Under the pieces are notes generated by a model. That model saw nothing but the letters and a program-made list of their open reading frames with translations. It was not told the DNA's origin and searched no databases. The position numbers were made by a program, and so were the translations under genes. Below, piece by piece: positions 49,863-62,206 of a stretch of DNA of 64,000 nt (positions are counted from its first letter, which is position 1; every line of letters begins with the position of its first letter). The stretch is from Neisseria mucosa (GTDB taxonomy: Bacteria > Pseudomonadota > Gammaproteobacteria > Burkholderiales > Neisseriaceae): contig NZ_POWX01000006.1 of assembly GCF_003044445.1 (NCBI RefSeq), forward strand, positions 1 to 64,000, written 5' to 3'.

Positions 49863-51146
49863 ATGTCCAAATCAATTAAACTCAACGTACCTAATCAAGA
49901 GGATTTAGAACTGCCCGTATTGGAAGCGAGCATCGGTCATGACGTGGTCGATATCCGCGCTCTGACTAAAAGCACAGGCTTATTCTCATTTGACCCCGGC
50001 TTCGTTTCAACAGCAAGCTGCGAATCTAAAATCACTTATATCGACGGTGATGAAGGCTTGCTGTATTACCGTGGTTATCCTATTGAACAGCTTGCTGAAA
50101 AATCCGATTATTTGGAAGTCTGCTACCTGCTGATTTACGGCGAGCTGCCTACACCTGAGCAAAAAGCGGAATTTGATAATACCGTCCGCCGTCATACGAT
50201 GTTGCATGAACAACTGACTTGGTTCTTCCGCGGTTTCCGTCGCGACGCGCATCCGATGGCGATGATGGTCGGTGTGGTCGGTGCGCTGTCTGCGTTCTAT
50301 CAAGACAGTTTGGATATTACCAATCCCGAACACCGTAAAATCGCGATTTACCGTCTGATTTCTAAGATTCCGACGATTGCGGCAATGTGTTACCGTTATT
50401 CCAATGGTTTGCCGTTCAACTATCCGAAAAACAATCTTTCTTATTCCGAAAACTTCCTTCATATGATGTTTGCTACACCATGTGAAGACTACAAACCTAA
50501 TCCTGTTTTGGCGCGTGCGCTTGACCGCATCTTTATCCTTCATGCGGATCACGAGCAAAACGCTTCAACTTCGACTGTCCGTCTTGCAGGTTCTTCAGGC
50601 GCGAACCCGTTTGCCTGTATCGCTGCCGGTATCGCCTGTCTGTGGGGCGCGTCTCACGGCGGTGCGAACGAAGCGGTCTTGAAAATGCTGGACGAAATCG
50701 GTGATGTATCCCGTGTTGCCGAATACATGGAAGGCGTGAAACAGCGCAAATACCGTCTGATGGGCTTTGGCCACCGCGTGTACCGCAACATGGACCCGCG
50801 CGCCAGCATCATGCGTGAAACTTGCCATGAAGTGCTCAAAGAATTGGGCTTGGAAGACAGTCCGAAATTCAAACTGGCGATGGAATTGGAACAAATCGCC
50901 CTGAAAGACCCGTTCTTCGTTGAGCGCAAACTGTATCCCAACGTCGACTTCTACTCAGGCATCGTCCTGTCCGCGCTGGGCATCCCGACCGAAATGTTTA
51001 CCGTCATCTTCGCCCTGTCGCGCAGCGTAGGCTGGATTTCGCACTGGCATGAAATGATTAGCGATCCTTCGCTGAAAATCGGTCGTCCGCGCCAACTTTA
51101 TACCGGTGCCGTACGTCGCGATTATGTACCGGCGGATAAACGCTGA
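49863..51146 (+). CDS. gltA: Citrate synthase
   Basis: GltA condenses acetyl-CoA and oxaloacetate at the entry to the TCA cycle. The 427-residue type II enzyme carries [33 protein letters not shown] [15 protein letters not shown] with the catalytic His, [17 protein letters not shown] with the second His, and the catalytic Asp in [26 protein letters not shown] is a strong ribosome binding site. An uptake sequence lies upstream near 49792. It sits between sdhE and sucA and may have its own promoter. Confidence 0.97.
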   Translation: MSKSIKLNVPNQEDLELPVLEASIGHDVVDIRALTKSTGLFSFDPGFVSTASCESKITYIDGDEGLLYYRGYPIEQLAEKSDYLEVCYLLIYGELPTPEQKAEFDNTVRRHTMLHEQLTWFFRGFRRDAHPMAMMVGVVGALSAFYQDSLDITNPEHRKIAIYRLISKIPTIAAMCYRYSNGLPFNYPKNNLSYSENFLHMMFATPCEDYKPNPVLARALDRIFILHADHEQNASTSTVRLAGSSGANPFACIAAGIACLWGASHGGANEAVLKMLDEIGDVSRVAEYMEGVKQRKYRLMGFGHRVYRNMDPRASIMRETCHEVLKELGLEDSPKFKLAMELEQIALKDPFFVERKLYPNVDFYSGIVLSALGIPTEMFTVIFALSRSVGWISHWHEMISDPSLKIGRPRQLYTGAVRRDYVPADKR

Positions 51147-51353
51147 TAATCGGTATATTAATATGTTGTCGGAGTTTTATTTGAGAAAGCCGAATAGCTT
51201 TTTTAAATGAGTTTGTCCGCAATAAACGAAACAGATACAAGTAATTTGGCTGGAAATAGGGTAGAATGAAGTGTCATTTCAAACGGCATGGATTCCGTTG
51301 AAACACATGGAATTCTACCCTTTGTTTATATTTTAAAGAAAAGAGCTCGTGTC

Positions 51354-54182
<2,829 letters not shown>

Positions 54183-54294
54183 CGCAATACGGTGCGGCGT
54201 TCCGAATGAAACACTTCAAACGGAACGCCCGCCAAGCAAAAGAGATAACACACAACAGGTCGTCTGAAAACCAACGACCATCTGGAGACACAAA

Positions 54295-55470
54295 ATGATT
54301 ATTGACGTAAAAGTACCCATGCTGTCCGAAAGCGTATCCGAAGGCACGCTCTTGGAATGGAAGAAAAAAGTTGGCGAAGCCGTAGCGCGCGACGAAATCC
54401 TGATTGACATCGAAACCGACAAAGTGGTTTTGGAAGTACCTTCCCCACAAGCCGGCGTATTGGTTGAAATCATTGCCCAAAACGGCGAAACTGTTGCCGC
54501 CGAACAAGTATTGGCGCGTATCGACACTGCTGCAACTGCTTCTGCTGAAGCTCCAGCCGCTGCGCCTGTACCTGAAGCTGCTCCCGCTGCTGCACAAACC
54601 AGTGCCGCTATGCCTGCTGCCGCCAAGCTGGCAGCCGAAACCGGTGTTGATGTGAATGCGCTGCAAGGTTCCGGCCGCGACGGTCGCGTTTTGAAAGAAG
54701 ACGTGCAAAACGCTGCCGCCAAACCTGCTGCTGCACCCGCTGCCGCGCCAGCACCTGTTCCCGCCGGCGCACGTCCGGAACAACGCGTTCCGATGAGCCG
54801 CCTGCGCGCCCGTGTTGCCGAGCGTCTCTTGGCTTCGCAACAGGAAAACGCGATTTTGACTACGTTCAACGAAGTCAACATGAAACCCATCATGGACTTG
54901 CGTGCGAAATACAAAGAAAAATTCGAGAAAGAACACGGTACCAAACTCGGTTTCATGTCTTTCTTTGTTAAAGCAGCCGTTGCCGCGCTGAAAAAATATC
55001 CGGTGGTCAATGCCTCCGTTGACGGCAACGACATCGTTTATCACGGTTACTTCGACATCGGTATTGCCATCGGCAGCCCGCGCGGTCTGGTCGTGCCGAT
55101 TCTGCGTGATGCCGACCAAATGAGCATTGCCGACATCGAACAAGCCATCGTCGATTACGCCAAAAAAGCCAAAGACGGCAAAATCGCGCTGGAAGATTTG
55201 ACCGGCGGTACGTTCAGCATCACCAACGGCGGTACGTTCGGTTCCATGATGTCTACCCCGATTATCAATCCGCCGCAATCCGCCATTTTGGGTATGCACG
55301 CGACCAAAGAGCGCGCAGTCGTGGAAAACGGTCAAGTCGTCGTCCGCCCGATGATGTATCTGGCACTCTCTTACGACCACCGCATCATCGACGGCCGCGA
55401 AGCCGTGTTGACTTTGGTTGCCATCAAAGACGCGCTGGAAGATCCGGCACGCCTGTTGTTGGATCTGTAA
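54295..55470 (+). CDS. sucB: 2-oxoglutarate dehydrogenase E2 component (dihydrolipoyl succinyltransferase)
   Basis: SucB forms the core of the complex and transfers succinyl to CoA. The 391-residue protein has a lipoyl domain with the modified Lys in [14 protein letters not shown] (near residue 44), then an Ala/Pro-rich linker. The peripheral subunit-binding domain follows ([20 protein letters not shown]), then a second Ala/Pro linker. The catalytic domain ends in [14 protein letters not shown] with the active-site His. One lipoyl domain only. Upstream lies an isolated uptake sequence near 54259. Confidence 0.97.
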   Translation: MIIDVKVPMLSESVSEGTLLEWKKKVGEAVARDEILIDIETDKVVLEVPSPQAGVLVEIIAQNGETVAAEQVLARIDTAATASAEAPAAAPVPEAAPAAAQTSAAMPAAAKLAAETGVDVNALQGSGRDGRVLKEDVQNAAAKPAAAPAAAPAPVPAGARPEQRVPMSRLRARVAERLLASQQENAILTTFNEVNMKPIMDLRAKYKEKFEKEHGTKLGFMSFFVKAAVAALKKYPVVNASVDGNDIVYHGYFDIGIAIGSPRGLVVPILRDADQMSIADIEQAIVDYAKKAKDGKIALEDLTGGTFSITNGGTFGSMMSTPIINPPQSAILGMHATKERAVVENGQVVVRPMMYLALSYDHRIIDGREAVLTLVAIKDALEDPARLLLDL

Positions 55471-55533
55471 ACGCCGTCAAAGGGATATAAAGCGGATAAA
55501 AACAAAGCAGTTTGAAATCGGGCTGCTTACTGG

Positions 55534-55576
55534 CTTTCAGACGACCTCGAAACGAAAAAAGGTCGTCTGAAAACAG
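55534..55576. terminator. Inverted uptake-sequence pair after sucB
   Basis: TTTCAGACGACCT (55535) and AGGTCGTCTGAAA (ending 55573) flank a 12-base loop. The complement comes first, so there is no strong T run after it; partial read-through to the next gene is possible. Confidence 0.55.
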
Positions 55577-55666
55577 CGGGATGTTTGAAACCCAAGGGAG
55601 AATAGAGTTTGTTGCTGCCATTTTTCGTGCAGAAGCAAACGCTTGAAAATCCATAGGAGCATATCC

Positions 55667-55936
55667 ATGAAACCCATCTCCCTGTTTCCGCTTTTGGCTG
55701 TCGTTTCCCTGCTTGGCGCGTGTGCTGCATTCGAAGGCAAGGAATATTCTGTCAACGCCTACGACGCGCGCGGCAGAATGTTGAACAAGCGTTTTGAAAT
55801 GGACAGCAACAAAGCAGGCATTCCCGTCGCCCGCAGCGTTTTGTGCAAACGCTATCCGCACGCTACCGTCCGCGTTTACAACAATTTCACCGGACACGAA
55901 GTCAGGGAATACAGCCCGCATTCCTGCCGCCGCTGA
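55667..55936 (+). CDS. Small predicted lipoprotein
   Basis: An 89-residue protein with signal peptide and lipobox LGAC (Cys 19) in MKPISLFPLLAVVSLLGACA. The mature part is short and basic (KEYSVNAYDARGRMLNKRFE, then CKRYPHATVRVYNNFTGHEV) and ends in a Cys-Arg-Arg tail; the two mature Cys beyond the lipid Cys could pair. TAGGAG lies 8 bases before the start. I do not recognise it. It sits between sucB and lpdA, breaking the TCA block. Confidence 0.78.
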   Translation: MKPISLFPLLAVVSLLGACAAFEGKEYSVNAYDARGRMLNKRFEMDSNKAGIPVARSVLCKRYPHATVRVYNNFTGHEVREYSPHSCRR

Positions 55937-56131
55937 TGCGTCCGAACCAATCGGGCTGAAATTTGAAAAGGTCGTGCCTGCGGGCAGGCTTCACACTCTG
56001 AAAAAGGCAGAATGAGTTTTAATTTTGTTGAAGCCGCGTTTTCAGACGACCTCTCATGCAAAATACAGTGGATGAACTTTTGCTGAAGGTTTTCCTGCGG
56101 CAAAAATATCAAACAACAAAGGATTTTTCAC

Positions 56132-57565
56132 ATGTCTCAATACGATGTAGTAGTCATCGGCGCAGGCCCCGGCGGATATGTTGCCGCCATCCGCGCCGCC
56201 CAACTGGGTTTCAAAACCGCCTGTGTCGATGCGGGCGTCAACAAAGCAGGCGACGCGCCCGCGCTGGGCGGCACCTGCCTGAACGTCGGCTGCATTCCTT
56301 CCAAAGCCCTGTTGCAATCCAGCGAACATTTCCACGCCGCGCAACATGATTTTGCCGAACACGGCATCAGCGTCGGCGACATCAAATTCGACGCAGCGAA
56401 AATGATTGCGCGCAAAGACGCCATCGTAACCAAGCTCACCGGCGGCGTGAAATTCCTGTTCCAAAAAAACAAAGTAACCAGCCTGTTCGGTACGGCTTCA
56501 TTTGCCGGCAAAAACGGCGATGCCTACCAAATCGAAGTCGATAACAAAGGCGAAAAAACCGTTATCGAAGCCAAACACGTCATCGTGGCGACCGGTTCCG
56601 TGCCGCGTCCGCTGCCGCAAGTTGACATCGACAATGTAAACGTATTGGACAACGAAGGCGCATTGAACCTGACCGAAGTGCCTGCCAAACTCGGCGTCAT
56701 CGGTTCGGGCGTGATCGGTTTGGAAATGGGTTCTGTGTGGAACCGCGTCGGTTCGCAAGTTACCATCCTCGAAGCCATGCCGACCTTCCTTGCCGCTGCC
56801 GACCAGCAAATCGCCAAAGAAGCCTTCAAATACTTCACCAAAGAGCAGGGCTTGAACATTGAGCTGGGCGTGAAAATCGGCGACATTAAATCTGAAGGCA
56901 AAGGCGTTTCCGTTGCCTACCAGACCGCCGCAGGCGAAGCCAAAACCGAAGTATTCGACAAACTCATCGTCGCCATCGGTCGTATTCCGAACACCAAAGG
57001 CTTGAACGCCGAAGCCGTCGGCTTGGAAAAAGACGAGCGCGGCTTTATCAAAGTGGACGGCGAGTGCTGCACCAACCTGCCTAATGTCTGGGCAATCGGC
57101 GACGTGGTTCGCGGTCCGATGCTGGCACACAAAGCCAGCGACGAAGGCGTGGCGGTTGCCGAGCGCATCGCCGGTCAGAAACCGCATATTGATTTCAACA
57201 ACGTACCGTTCGTGATTTACACCGACCCCGAAATTGCTTGGGTCGGCAAAACCGAAGAGCAACTTAAAGCCGAAGGCGTGGAATACAAAAAAGGCACTTC
57301 CGGCTTCGGTGCAAACGGTCGCGCGTTGGCAATGGGCAAAGCCAAAGGTACGGTCAAAGTGTTGGCAGATGCCAAAACCGACCGCATCTTGGGCGTACAC
57401 ATGATTGGTCCTGTTGTCAGCGAATTGGTTACCGAAGGCGTGACTGCGCTCGAATTCTTTGCCAGCAGCGAAGATATCGCCCGCATCATCCATGCCCATC
57501 CGACTTTGTCCGAAGTGGTTCACGAAGCTGCGCTGGCCGCCGACAAACGTGCTTTGCACGGCTAA
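56132..57565 (+). CDS. lpdA: Dihydrolipoyl dehydrogenase (E3)
   Basis: E3 re-oxidises the lipoyl arm of SucB with FAD and NAD+. The 477-residue protein begins directly with the FAD fold ([16 protein letters not shown]). The redox disulfide is in [16 protein letters not shown], the NAD fold in [17 protein letters not shown], and the catalytic His-Glu in [15 protein letters not shown]. There is no N-terminal lipoyl domain, unlike the pyruvate-complex E3 known from meningococcus. Its place in the suc cluster points to the 2-oxoglutarate complex. Confidence 0.97.
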   Translation: MSQYDVVVIGAGPGGYVAAIRAAQLGFKTACVDAGVNKAGDAPALGGTCLNVGCIPSKALLQSSEHFHAAQHDFAEHGISVGDIKFDAAKMIARKDAIVTKLTGGVKFLFQKNKVTSLFGTASFAGKNGDAYQIEVDNKGEKTVIEAKHVIVATGSVPRPLPQVDIDNVNVLDNEGALNLTEVPAKLGVIGSGVIGLEMGSVWNRVGSQVTILEAMPTFLAAADQQIAKEAFKYFTKEQGLNIELGVKIGDIKSEGKGVSVAYQTAAGEAKTEVFDKLIVAIGRIPNTKGLNAEAVGLEKDERGFIKVDGECCTNLPNVWAIGDVVRGPMLAHKASDEGVAVAERIAGQKPHIDFNNVPFVIYTDPEIAWVGKTEEQLKAEGVEYKKGTSGFGANGRALAMGKAKGTVKVLADAKTDRILGVHMIGPVVSELVTEGVTALEFFASSEDIARIIHAHPTLSEVVHEAALAADKRALHG

Positions 57566-57580
57566 TCAGGACAAGTAAAG

Positions 57581-57621
57581 CATAAAAGGTCGTCTGAAAA
57601 AGTTTCAGACGACCTTTTCGG
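57581..57621 (+). terminator. Uptake-sequence terminator after lpdA
   Basis: AAAAGGTCGTCTGAAAA pairs with TTTCAGACGACCTTTTC with a tight loop. Confidence 0.85.
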
Positions 57622-57764
57622 AAAGATGAATGTTCGCAAGTAAAGTTCTGATGGGTATAGAGAGAAAGTAGGGCATATCGGTTGCCGTCGTTCTCGTATC
57701 AGAATGACGATTTAAGCTGAATCTACTATATAATCGGCGATACATTCACAGACAGCATTTAATT

Positions 57765-58052
57765 ATGAATAAAGAAGTAATCGGTATCCTGTTTATACCG
57801 ATGGGCATTATCAGCATGTGTATGGCCGCGTTGTGGCAGATGTATGTGATGATGACCGAAACTTATACGCTCAACCGTTTCAAAGATAAAGAATTGGTTT
57901 GGCGCGTAGCATTGTTGTTTATCAGTTTCAGCCTTGCCGTTTACCTGCTCTGCCCGAATTCGCGTAAAAAAGGCATCGTCTTTTTTATCCTCGGGGGCGG
58001 CGGCGCAATCATGTATCTGCTTGCGCGGATGTGGTTGCCGTTCAGCAAGTGA
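57765..58052 (+). CDS. Small membrane protein of unknown function
   Basis: A 95-residue protein with three predicted membrane helices (VIGILFIPMGIISMCMAALW, LVWRVALLFISFSLAVYLLC and IVFFILGGGGAIMYLLARMW). A charged loop (NRFKDKELV) lies between the first two. No family is recognised. It has only a weak ribosome binding site. Its own stretch between the lpdA terminator and sucC suggests a separate transcript. Confidence 0.65.
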   Translation: MNKEVIGILFIPMGIISMCMAALWQMYVMMTETYTLNRFKDKELVWRVALLFISFSLAVYLLCPNSRKKGIVFFILGGGGAIMYLLARMWLPFSK

Positions 58053-58150
58053 AACGACGATTTTCCGACCGCCGAAAGGTCGTCTGAAACGCACGGGGTT
58101 GCCATTTGGAGGCAGTCTCAGGGCATTCCACTAATCTAAAGGAGAAATCC

Positions 58151-59317
58151 ATGAATCTACACGAGTATCAGGCTAAAGAACTGCTGGCAGGCTACGGCTT
58201 GCCCGTGCAAGGCGGTATTTTGGCGCACAACGGCGAAGAAGCCGCAGCCGCTTACGACAAACTGGGCGGCAAATTTGCTGTCGTTAAAGCCCAAGTCCAC
58301 GCAGGCGGACGCGGTAAAGCGGGCGGTGTAAAAGTCGTCAAAAGCCGTGAAGAAGCCAAAGAAGTGGCGGAAAGCCTGATTGGCACCAATCTGGTTACTT
58401 ATCAAACCGATGCCAACGGTCAGCCGGTCAACAGCGTTTTGGTTTGCGAAGACATGTATCCGGTGCAAACCGAGCTGTATTTGGGCGCGGTGGTTGACCG
58501 TTCTACCCGTCGCATCACATTCATGGCTTCGACCGAAGGCGGTGTGGAAATCGAAAAAGTTGCCGCTGAAACCCCTGAAAAAATCTTCAAAGTAACCGTT
58601 GACCCGCTGGTCGGCCTGCAACCTTGCCAAGCGCGCGATGTGGCGTTCCAACTGGGCTTGAAAGACAAACAAATCAACGAGTTCGTCAAACTGATGACCG
58701 GCGCGTACAAAGCGTTTGTCGAAAACGACTTCGCTCTGTTTGAAGTGAACCCGCTGGCAGTCCGCGAAAACGGCGCGCTGGCCTGCGTGGACGGCAAAAT
58801 CGGTATCGACAGCAACGCGCTCTACCGCCTGCCGAAAATCGCCGAATTGCGCGACAAATCTCAAGAAAACGAACGCGAGCTGAAAGCCTCCGAATTCGAC
58901 CTGAACTACGTTGCGCTGGAAGGCAACATCGGCTGTATGGTGAATGGCGCAGGTTTGGCGATGGCAACCATGGACATCATCAAACTCAAAGGCGGCCAAC
59001 CTGCCAACTTCCTCGACGTAGGCGGCGGCGCGACTAAAGAGCGCGTGGTTGAAGCGTTCAAACTGATTCTCGAAGACAAATCCGTCAAAGGCGTATTGAT
59101 CAACATCTTCGGCGGTATCGTCCGTTGCGACATGATTGCGGAAGCCATTGTGGCAGCCGTTAAAGAAATCAACGTTGACGTGCCTGTCGTTGTCCGTTTG
59201 GAAGGCAACAACGCCGAACTCGGCGCGAAAATCCTGAACGAATCAGGTCTGAAACTGACTTCCGCCGACGGCCTGAATGACGCAGCCGAAAAAATTGTCG
59301 CAGCCGTAAACGCCTAA
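58151..59317 (+). CDS. sucC: Succinyl-CoA synthetase beta subunit
   Basis: SucC and SucD convert succinyl-CoA to succinate with formation of ATP or GTP. The 388-residue beta subunit has the N-terminal ATP-grasp fold ([19 protein letters not shown]), [18 protein letters not shown], and EVNPLAV with the metal-binding residues. The C-terminal CoA-ligase domain has [12 protein letters not shown] and [29 protein letters not shown] is a strong ribosome binding site and sets the start at 58151. It is 10 bases from sucD. Confidence 0.97.
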   Translation: MNLHEYQAKELLAGYGLPVQGGILAHNGEEAAAAYDKLGGKFAVVKAQVHAGGRGKAGGVKVVKSREEAKEVAESLIGTNLVTYQTDANGQPVNSVLVCEDMYPVQTELYLGAVVDRSTRRITFMASTEGGVEIEKVAAETPEKIFKVTVDPLVGLQPCQARDVAFQLGLKDKQINEFVKLMTGAYKAFVENDFALFEVNPLAVRENGALACVDGKIGIDSNALYRLPKIAELRDKSQENERELKASEFDLNYVALEGNIGCMVNGAGLAMATMDIIKLKGGQPANFLDVGGGATKERVVEAFKLILEDKSVKGVLINIFGGIVRCDMIAEAIVAAVKEINVDVPVVVRLEGNNAELGAKILNESGLKLTSADGLNDAAEKIVAAVNA

Positions 59318-59327
59318 GGAGAAAAGA

Positions 59328-60218
59328 ATGAGCGTATTGATTAATAAAGACACCAAAGTATTGGTTCAAGGTTTCACCGGTAAAAACGGTACTTTCCACT
59401 CCGAACAAGCTCTGGCTTACGGCACTAAAGTCGTCGGCGGCGTTACCCCGGGCAAAGGCGGCCAAACCCACCTGAACCTGCCCGTGTTCAACACCATGAA
59501 AGAAGCCGTTAAAGAAACCGGCGCGGACGCATCCGTGATTTACGTTCCGGCTCCGTTTGTGTTGGATTCTATCGTTGAAGCCGTTGATTCCGGCGTAGGC
59601 TTGGTGGTTGTGATTACCGAAGGCGTGCCGACTCTGGACATGCTCAAAGCCAAACGCTATTTGGAAACCAACGGCAACGGCACACGTTTGGTCGGCCCTA
59701 ACTGCCCGGGCGTGATTACTCCGGGCGAGTGCAAAATCGGCATTATGCCGGGCCATATCCACCAACCTGGCCGTATCGGCATCATTTCCCGTTCCGGTAC
59801 ATTGACTTACGAAGCCGTGGCACAAACTACCAAACTGGGCTTGGGTCAATCAACCTGTATCGGTATCGGCGGCGACCCGATTCCGGGTATGAACCAAATC
59901 GACGCGCTGAAACTCTTCCAAGAAGACCCAGATACCGACGCCATCATCATGATCGGTGAAATCGGCGGTACTGCGGAAGAAGAAGCAGCCGAATACATCC
60001 AATCCAACGTAACCAAACCTGTTGTAGGTTACATCGCAGGTGTTACCGCTCCTAAAGGCAAACGCATGGGCCACGCCGGTGCGATTATCTCCGGCGGCAA
60101 GGGTACTGCGGAAGAAAAATTTGCCGCTTTCGAAAAAGCCGGCATCGCCTACACCCGCAGCCCTGCCGAATTGGGCAGCACCATGCTGGAAGTGTTGAAA
60201 GCAAAAGGCTTGGCGTAA
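59328..60218 (+). CDS. sucD: Succinyl-CoA synthetase alpha subunit
   Basis: The 296-residue alpha subunit binds CoA through its N-terminal Rossmann fold ([15 protein letters not shown]). The phosphorylated His is in [20 protein letters not shown] (near residue 246). The [12 protein letters not shown] and [11 protein letters not shown] motifs are present. AAGGAGAAAAGA lies just before the start. It closes the TCA block and is followed by a strong terminator. Confidence 0.97.
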   Translation: MSVLINKDTKVLVQGFTGKNGTFHSEQALAYGTKVVGGVTPGKGGQTHLNLPVFNTMKEAVKETGADASVIYVPAPFVLDSIVEAVDSGVGLVVVITEGVPTLDMLKAKRYLETNGNGTRLVGPNCPGVITPGECKIGIMPGHIHQPGRIGIISRSGTLTYEAVAQTTKLGLGQSTCIGIGGDPIPGMNQIDALKLFQEDPDTDAIIMIGEIGGTAEEEAAEYIQSNVTKPVVGYIAGVTAPKGKRMGHAGAIISGGKGTAEEKFAAFEKAGIAYTRSPAELGSTMLEVLKAKGLA

Positions 60219-60247
60219 TAACGCTTAGTCGTTTTGACTGAAAAACC

Positions 60248-60296
60248 GAAAGGTCGTCTGAAAACTTGGAAACAGGTTTTCAGACGACCTTTTTAT
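60248..60296 (+). terminator. Uptake-sequence terminator after sucD
   Basis: AAAGGTCGTCTGAAAAC pairs with GTTTTCAGACGACCTTTTTAT; long stem, T run. Confidence 0.88.
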
Positions 60297-60346
60297 CTCT
60301 AGCGTTAATCTTTACATGTTTTCAAACCAACTTTAGCCGAATTGAC

Positions 60347-60374
60347 TTGAGAAGAAGTGTAAAGGGGTTATAAT
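60347..60374 (+). promoter_or_regulatory. Promoter of the yqjD-yqjE-yqjK-like operon
   Basis: TTGAGA (60347-60352), 16-base spacer and a perfect TATAAT (60369-60374), 57 bases before the first gene. One of the clearest sigma-70 promoters in the window. Confidence 0.65.
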
Positions 60375-60430
60375 CAGTTAACAGATGAATAATCTGTTAT
60401 TTCACCCATATGGACATCAAGGAGAAGGTA

Positions 60431-60865
60431 ATGAAAAAACATGATTTTGAATCCCGCAAAGAAGCTTTGTTGAAAGACATTCAAGATGTAATGAACGATG
60501 TCGAAGAGCTGTACACCAAAGGCGTGGAAGCCGGCTCGGAAGAAGGTAAAAAAGCCAAAGCCAAATTGCAGGAAAAACTCGAAGCCGCCAAAGAGCGTTT
60601 GTATCGTTTTGAAGACGAAGCAGGCGAGCGCATCAGACATCATGCCGACCGCGCGCGCGAAAAATACGACGAATTTGAAGAATTGGCAGAAGAGCGTTTC
60701 AAAGAAGGCAAAAAACGCTTTGCCGAGTTTGGAGAAGAAGCGGGTGACCGCATCAAACGCGGCGCACGCCAAGCCGATGCAGCCGTACACGACAAACCTT
60801 ATTACGCAATGGGCTTTGCTGCACTGGCAGGCTTGGTCGTCGGCGTCTTGCTGAACCGCCGATAA
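60431..60865 (+). CDS. DUF883 (YqjD/ElaB-like) membrane-anchored protein
   Basis: A 144-residue protein. The first 115 residues are a charged amphipathic coiled-coil (KHDFESRKEALLKDIQDVMN and YDEFEELAEERFKEGKKRFA). One membrane helix follows at the C-terminus (YYAMGFAALAGLVVGVLLNR), giving a tail-anchored topology. E. coli YqjD is a stationary-phase protein that ties ribosomes to the membrane; the same role here is inferred. AAGGAGAAGGTA precedes the start at 60431. First of three genes. Confidence 0.85.
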   Translation: MKKHDFESRKEALLKDIQDVMNDVEELYTKGVEAGSEEGKKAKAKLQEKLEAAKERLYRFEDEAGERIRHHADRAREKYDEFEELAEERFKEGKKRFAEFGEEAGDRIKRGARQADAAVHDKPYYAMGFAALAGLVVGVLLNRR

Positions 60866-61006
60866 TCGGTCAAACAGGAATGCCGTCCGGACACGATTTT
60901 TAGAAGTCTTGTTCCGGCGGCGTTTGCTTATGAGGGGCGGCAAAGGTTTCAGACGACCCCAAAGCCTTCGGATTGTCCGTTTCGGAGCAATCAGGGAAAT
61001 CGGAAT

Positions 61007-61405
61007 ATGGGTATCAGACAAAATATCGAACATACGAAAACGCTGCTGAATCAAGGTATCGATTTGCTTTTGCTGCGGTTGCAGATTTTGAATCTGGATT
61101 TGGCGGAGCAGGCGGAAAACGTGTTCCGCATCATCATATGGTTGGTCGTATCGGGCATATTGCTGCTGATTGCATTCATCAGCCTGCTTTTTGGACTAAA
61201 CCGCGCGTTGTCGGATACCGCGGCTATATGGGTATTTTTCGGGATAACCGCCCTCAGCCTAATTGTCATTGCAATTTTGTTCGGTAAAGTGTCAAAAGAC
61301 TGGCGCAGCCAAAACAACCAAATCGCGGCAACCTTGCAGGACATCCGGGCAGACATCGCCTGCCTGCGCGGTCAAGATATGCAGGAAGGAGGGGGCGATG
61401 AATAA
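61007..61405 (+). CDS. YqjE-like membrane protein (phage holin family fold)
   Basis: A 132-residue protein with a soluble N-terminal helix and two membrane helices (IIIWLVVSGILLLIAFISLL and TAAIWVFFGITALSLIVIAI), followed by a charged helical tail. The layout matches YqjE/holin-X-like proteins that sit next to yqjD in proteobacteria. A membrane-permeabilising role is not implied. The stop overlaps the next gene by 8 bases. Confidence 0.75.
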   Translation: MGIRQNIEHTKTLLNQGIDLLLLRLQILNLDLAEQAENVFRIIIWLVVSGILLLIAFISLLFGLNRALSDTAAIWVFFGITALSLIVIAILFGKVSKDWRSQNNQIAATLQDIRADIACLRGQDMQEGGGDE

Positions 61406-61667
61406 AACGGAACGCGATGAAGCACGCGAACTGCTGCAACTGGAAGCCAAACTCGTCCGCCTGAGGATTGAGGCATCGTATTTGAAACAGCGTAAATTGA
61501 AGGAACAGGAAGAGCGCAAGTCGGACACGCTGATGAAGCTGCTGGATTTGGGCAACGAGCTGACGCAGACAAGCCTGCTGTATAAAACGGCAGGACTCGC
61601 CATTCCGCGCAAATACCGCTTCGGCGCACTGCTGGCAGCGTTTGCGTTGAAGGCTGCGATGAAGTAG
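61398..61667 (+). CDS. YqjK-like small protein
   Basis: An 89-residue protein rich in Glu, Lys and Leu. It has a coiled-coil N-terminal half (RDEARELLQLEAKLVRLRIE and LKQRKLKEQEERK) and a short hydrophobic C-terminal part (YRFGALLAAFALKAAMK). GGAGGGGGC is a strong ribosome binding site and overlaps the yqjE-like gene end. The three genes match the yqjD-yqjE-yqjK order of enterobacteria. The 3' end of this gene is duplicated 430 bases downstream. Confidence 0.75.
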   Translation: MNKTERDEARELLQLEAKLVRLRIEASYLKQRKLKEQEERKSDTLMKLLDLGNELTQTSLLYKTAGLAIPRKYRFGALLAAFALKAAMK

Positions 61668-61715
61668 ATGGGATTAGAAAGAAGGTCGTCTGAAAGTTGG
61701 GTTTCAGACGACCTT
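61641..61715 (+). repeat. First copy of a 75-bp direct repeat (end of the yqjK-like gene plus terminator)
   Basis: From TTTGCGTTGA through the hairpin to ACCTT. It pairs with 62070-62144, with six differences in 75 bases. Confidence 0.8.
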
Positions 61716-61719
61716 TTTG
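61680..61719 (+). terminator. Uptake-sequence terminator after the yqjK-like gene
   Basis: AAGGTCGTCTGAAA pairs with TTTCAGACGACCTTTTTG with a 6-base loop. Confidence 0.85.
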
Positions 61720-61826
61720 TATAGTGGATTAAATTTAAATCAGGACAAGGCAACGAAGCCGCAGACAGTACAGATAGTACGGCAAGGCGAGGCAACGCCG
61801 TACTGGTTTAAAGTTAATCCACTATA
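61720..61826. repeat. Correia repeat element, short form (copy 5, inverted)
   Basis: 107 bp, in the opposite orientation to the other four copies: CAGGACAAGGCAACGAAGCC comes first and GCAACGCCGTACTGGTTTAA last. Confidence 0.92.
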
Positions 61827-61835
61827 TTTGTGGGG

Positions 61836-61857
61836 TTCGTGGGCGAAGCCCACGCTA
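61836..61857. repeat. Short palindrome, copy 1
   Basis: CGTGGGCGAAGCCCACG; repeated exactly at 62162-62178. Confidence 0.7.
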
Positions 61858-61930
61858 CGGTGGGTTTCAGACGATTTTTGGTTGTCGGTGTAGGTTGGGA
61901 TAACCGTATCCGACGGGATATTTTTCTGCC

Positions 61931-62036
61931 GTCATTCCCGCGCAGGCGGGAATCCATCGGAAACCCTAAGAAACAGATATTCAAAAACAGTTGCCGAAAT
62001 TCAAAAGTGGATTCCCGCCTGCGCGGGAATGACGGC
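61931..62036. repeat. dRS3-flanked NIME block
   Basis: dRS3 units lie at 61934-61953 and 62011-62030, inverted, with about 57 bases of RS sequence between. The gap 61668-62206 contains only repeats and hairpins, no gene. Confidence 0.85.
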
Positions 62037-62069
62037 TGCTGGAGGTAATTATGGGTTGGATTGGTAAAG

Positions 62070-62144
62070 TTTGCGTTGAAATTTGCGATGAAGTAGATGA
62101 GATTAGAAAGAAGGTCATCTGAAAGTTGGGTTTCAGATGACCTT
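62070..62144 (+). repeat. Second copy of the 75-bp direct repeat
   Basis: It carries the last codons of the yqjK-like frame (FALKFAMK, stop) and its terminator. In-frame, a TAA stands directly upstream, so it is only a gene fragment. Confidence 0.8.
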
Positions 62145-62147
62145 CTG
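62111..62147. terminator. Duplicated hairpin with matched changes in both arms
   Basis: AAGGTCATCTGAAA pairs with TTTCAGATGACCTT. Relative to the first copy, G-to-A in the left arm is matched by C-to-T in the right arm, so the hairpin stays perfect while the uptake sequence is lost. Confidence 0.75.
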
Positions 62148-62159
62148 AGGTTGGCAGGA

Positions 62160-62180
62160 TTCGTGGGCGAAGCCCACGCC
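62160..62180. repeat. Short palindrome, copy 2
   Basis: CGTGGGCGAAGCCCACG (62162-62178), the same as at 61838-61854. Confidence 0.7.
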
Positions 62181-62206
62181 ACATCTAGTTTTCAGACGAC
62201 CTTGGG

